Under the pieces are notes generated by a model, which saw nothing but the letters and a program-made list of their open reading frames with translations, made no database searches and had not been told where the DNA came from. Positions 5,656 through 6,015 of a DNA stretch of 6,015 nucleotides are shown here, piece after piece; the stretch's first letter is position 1; each line of letters begins with the position of its first letter. This DNA comes from Spirosoma sp. (GTDB taxonomy: Bacteria > Bacteroidota > Bacteroidia > Cytophagales > Spirosomataceae), in the NCBI GenBank assembly GCA_028288385.1, contig JAQBNX010000447.1, forward strand, positions 1 through 6,015, in the 5' to 3' direction. The position numbers were made by a program, and so were the translations under genes.

Positions 5656-5935
5656 CTACCAAACAGCATGTAGCTATTGTCTGTGCCTGACATAGTTTCA
5701 GGTTTACTGGTATATCTTCCTTGTCTGCATCGCTTTCATTCAATGACTTATACCTGTACAAGTTGATAACAGATAAGGTGTTCTGGTCAAAAATGCGCTT
5801 TAGTGAAATATAGAAGTAAACTCACTTTTTTGTCGATATACCTGAGTAATATTGCTTACAGATAGCGTTATTACCCGAAACTTATCAAACTATTTTTATA
5901 GTTACTCTATATGTAACAATCAAATACTACAAAAA
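5656..5935. other. AT-rich region behind the tRNA, no gene identified
   Basis: No credible ATG-started gene is visible on either strand. GC content falls along the stretch: 5761-6015 is about 29% GC by hand count, against about half in folP. The only structure seen is the near-repeat of the tRNA promoter region at 5808-5832. I found no copy of the tRNA 3' end that would mark a phage or island attachment site within the window. Confidence 0.5.
5808..5832 (+). repeat. Downstream copy of the near-repeat; possible weak promoter
   Basis: Direct-orientation partner of 5498-5520, sharing AAGTAAACTC and an ACTTTT..G tail. The box equivalent to the -7 element reads CTTTTTTG, which has lost the TA, and the position equivalent to -33 holds TTTA rather than TTTG. 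If it is a promoter it is a degenerate one. It lies about 100 nt before the possible gene start at 5936. Confidence 0.45.
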
Positions 5936-6015
5936 GTGGACAGATCAGAATTTTCAAGTTTATTCACTTTCCAAGAACATTTATCATCTATTTTACAATT
6001 AGGTCCATTTCTTAT
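5936..6015 (+). CDS. Possible 5' end of an unidentified gene (3' truncated)
   Basis: This frame has no stop from 5846 to the window end, about 56 codons in AT-rich DNA where a chance stop would be expected sooner. The only plausible late start is GTG at 5936, preceded by AAAAA; an in-frame TTG at 5852 is the alternative. The readable peptide from GTG, (M)DRSEFSSLFTFQEHLSS and then ILQLGPFL, is a mixed hydrophobic/polar sequence that looks protein-like and has no signal peptide. The end faintly recalls the entry to a PAS-type sensor domain in Cytophagales regulators, but that is only an impression. It could also be non-coding. The flanking sequence beyond the window would settle it. Confidence 0.28.
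   Translation, partial: MDRSEFSSLFTFQEHLSSILQLGPFL

Noticed and set aside
5468..5761. A 97-codon open frame on the minus strand across the tRNA.
   Set aside because: Its central part (AGIRTQDPYIKSVLLYQLSY) is the well-known spurious translation of the antisense strand of a tRNA gene; the frame also runs through the promoter and terminator.
5540..6015. Search for a partial tRNA 3' repeat (attL/attR) behind tRNA-Lys.
   Set aside because: No second copy of the T-arm or acceptor sequence was found within the window, so no attachment site is claimed.
1..6015. CRISPR arrays, insertion sequences, toxin-antitoxin or phage genes.
   Set aside because: No regularly spaced repeats, transposase motifs, terminal inverted repeats or small paired genes are visible.

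Overview
The window looks like chromosomal DNA of a Bacteroidota bacterium, most likely Cytophagales (Spirosoma-like). Three things point there. The proteins resemble that phylum's versions of their families: a FadL-like porin whose predicted signal peptidase site leaves an N-terminal Gln, a BT_3928-type DoxX/MauE protein, and a duplicated DUF1599 protein. None of the genes has a clear Shine-Dalgarno sequence. The tRNA promoter fits the Bacteroidota TTG-N20-TAnnTTTG consensus. This is inference from family resemblance; no database search was possible.

Layout: (1) 2-409, the 3' end of a gene on + for a very low-complexity Tyr/Ser/Gly/Gln-rich protein, closed by a strong hairpin terminator. (2) 557-2116 (+), an outer-membrane beta-barrel of the OmpP1/FadL/TodX family. 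(3) A shared bidirectional terminator at about 2134-2168, where that gene converges on a minus-strand group. (4) The minus-strand group, transcribed in the order DUF1599 protein (4555-3950), BT_3928-like membrane protein (3886-2738), shikimate kinase aroK (2680-2174). The gaps are 63 and 57 nt with no internal terminator, so one operon is likely. (5) folP (4637-5485, +), divergent from that operon across an 81-nt region containing a 10-bp palindrome and inverted repeats. (6) tRNA-Lys(UUU) with its own promoter and a perfect 40-nt palindromic terminator that begins at the last base of the encoded CCA. (7) An AT-rich tail, about 29% GC over the last 255 nt by hand count against roughly half in folP. 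It carries a near-copy of the tRNA promoter region and an open frame running off the window, possibly the start of another gene.

Function: folP and aroK belong to folate synthesis and to the shikimate pathway, which supplies chorismate for aromatic amino acids and for the pABA used by FolP. The two envelope-related genes, the FadL-like porin and the DoxX/MauE plus thioredoxin-fold-like protein, are not linked to these enzymes by anything in the sequence. Most of the window is ordinary housekeeping DNA. The least explained parts are the low-complexity protein, the internally duplicated DUF1599 protein, the cysteine-free C-terminal domain of the DoxX/MauE protein, and the AT-rich region behind the tRNA. 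I see no clear new defence or mobile system.
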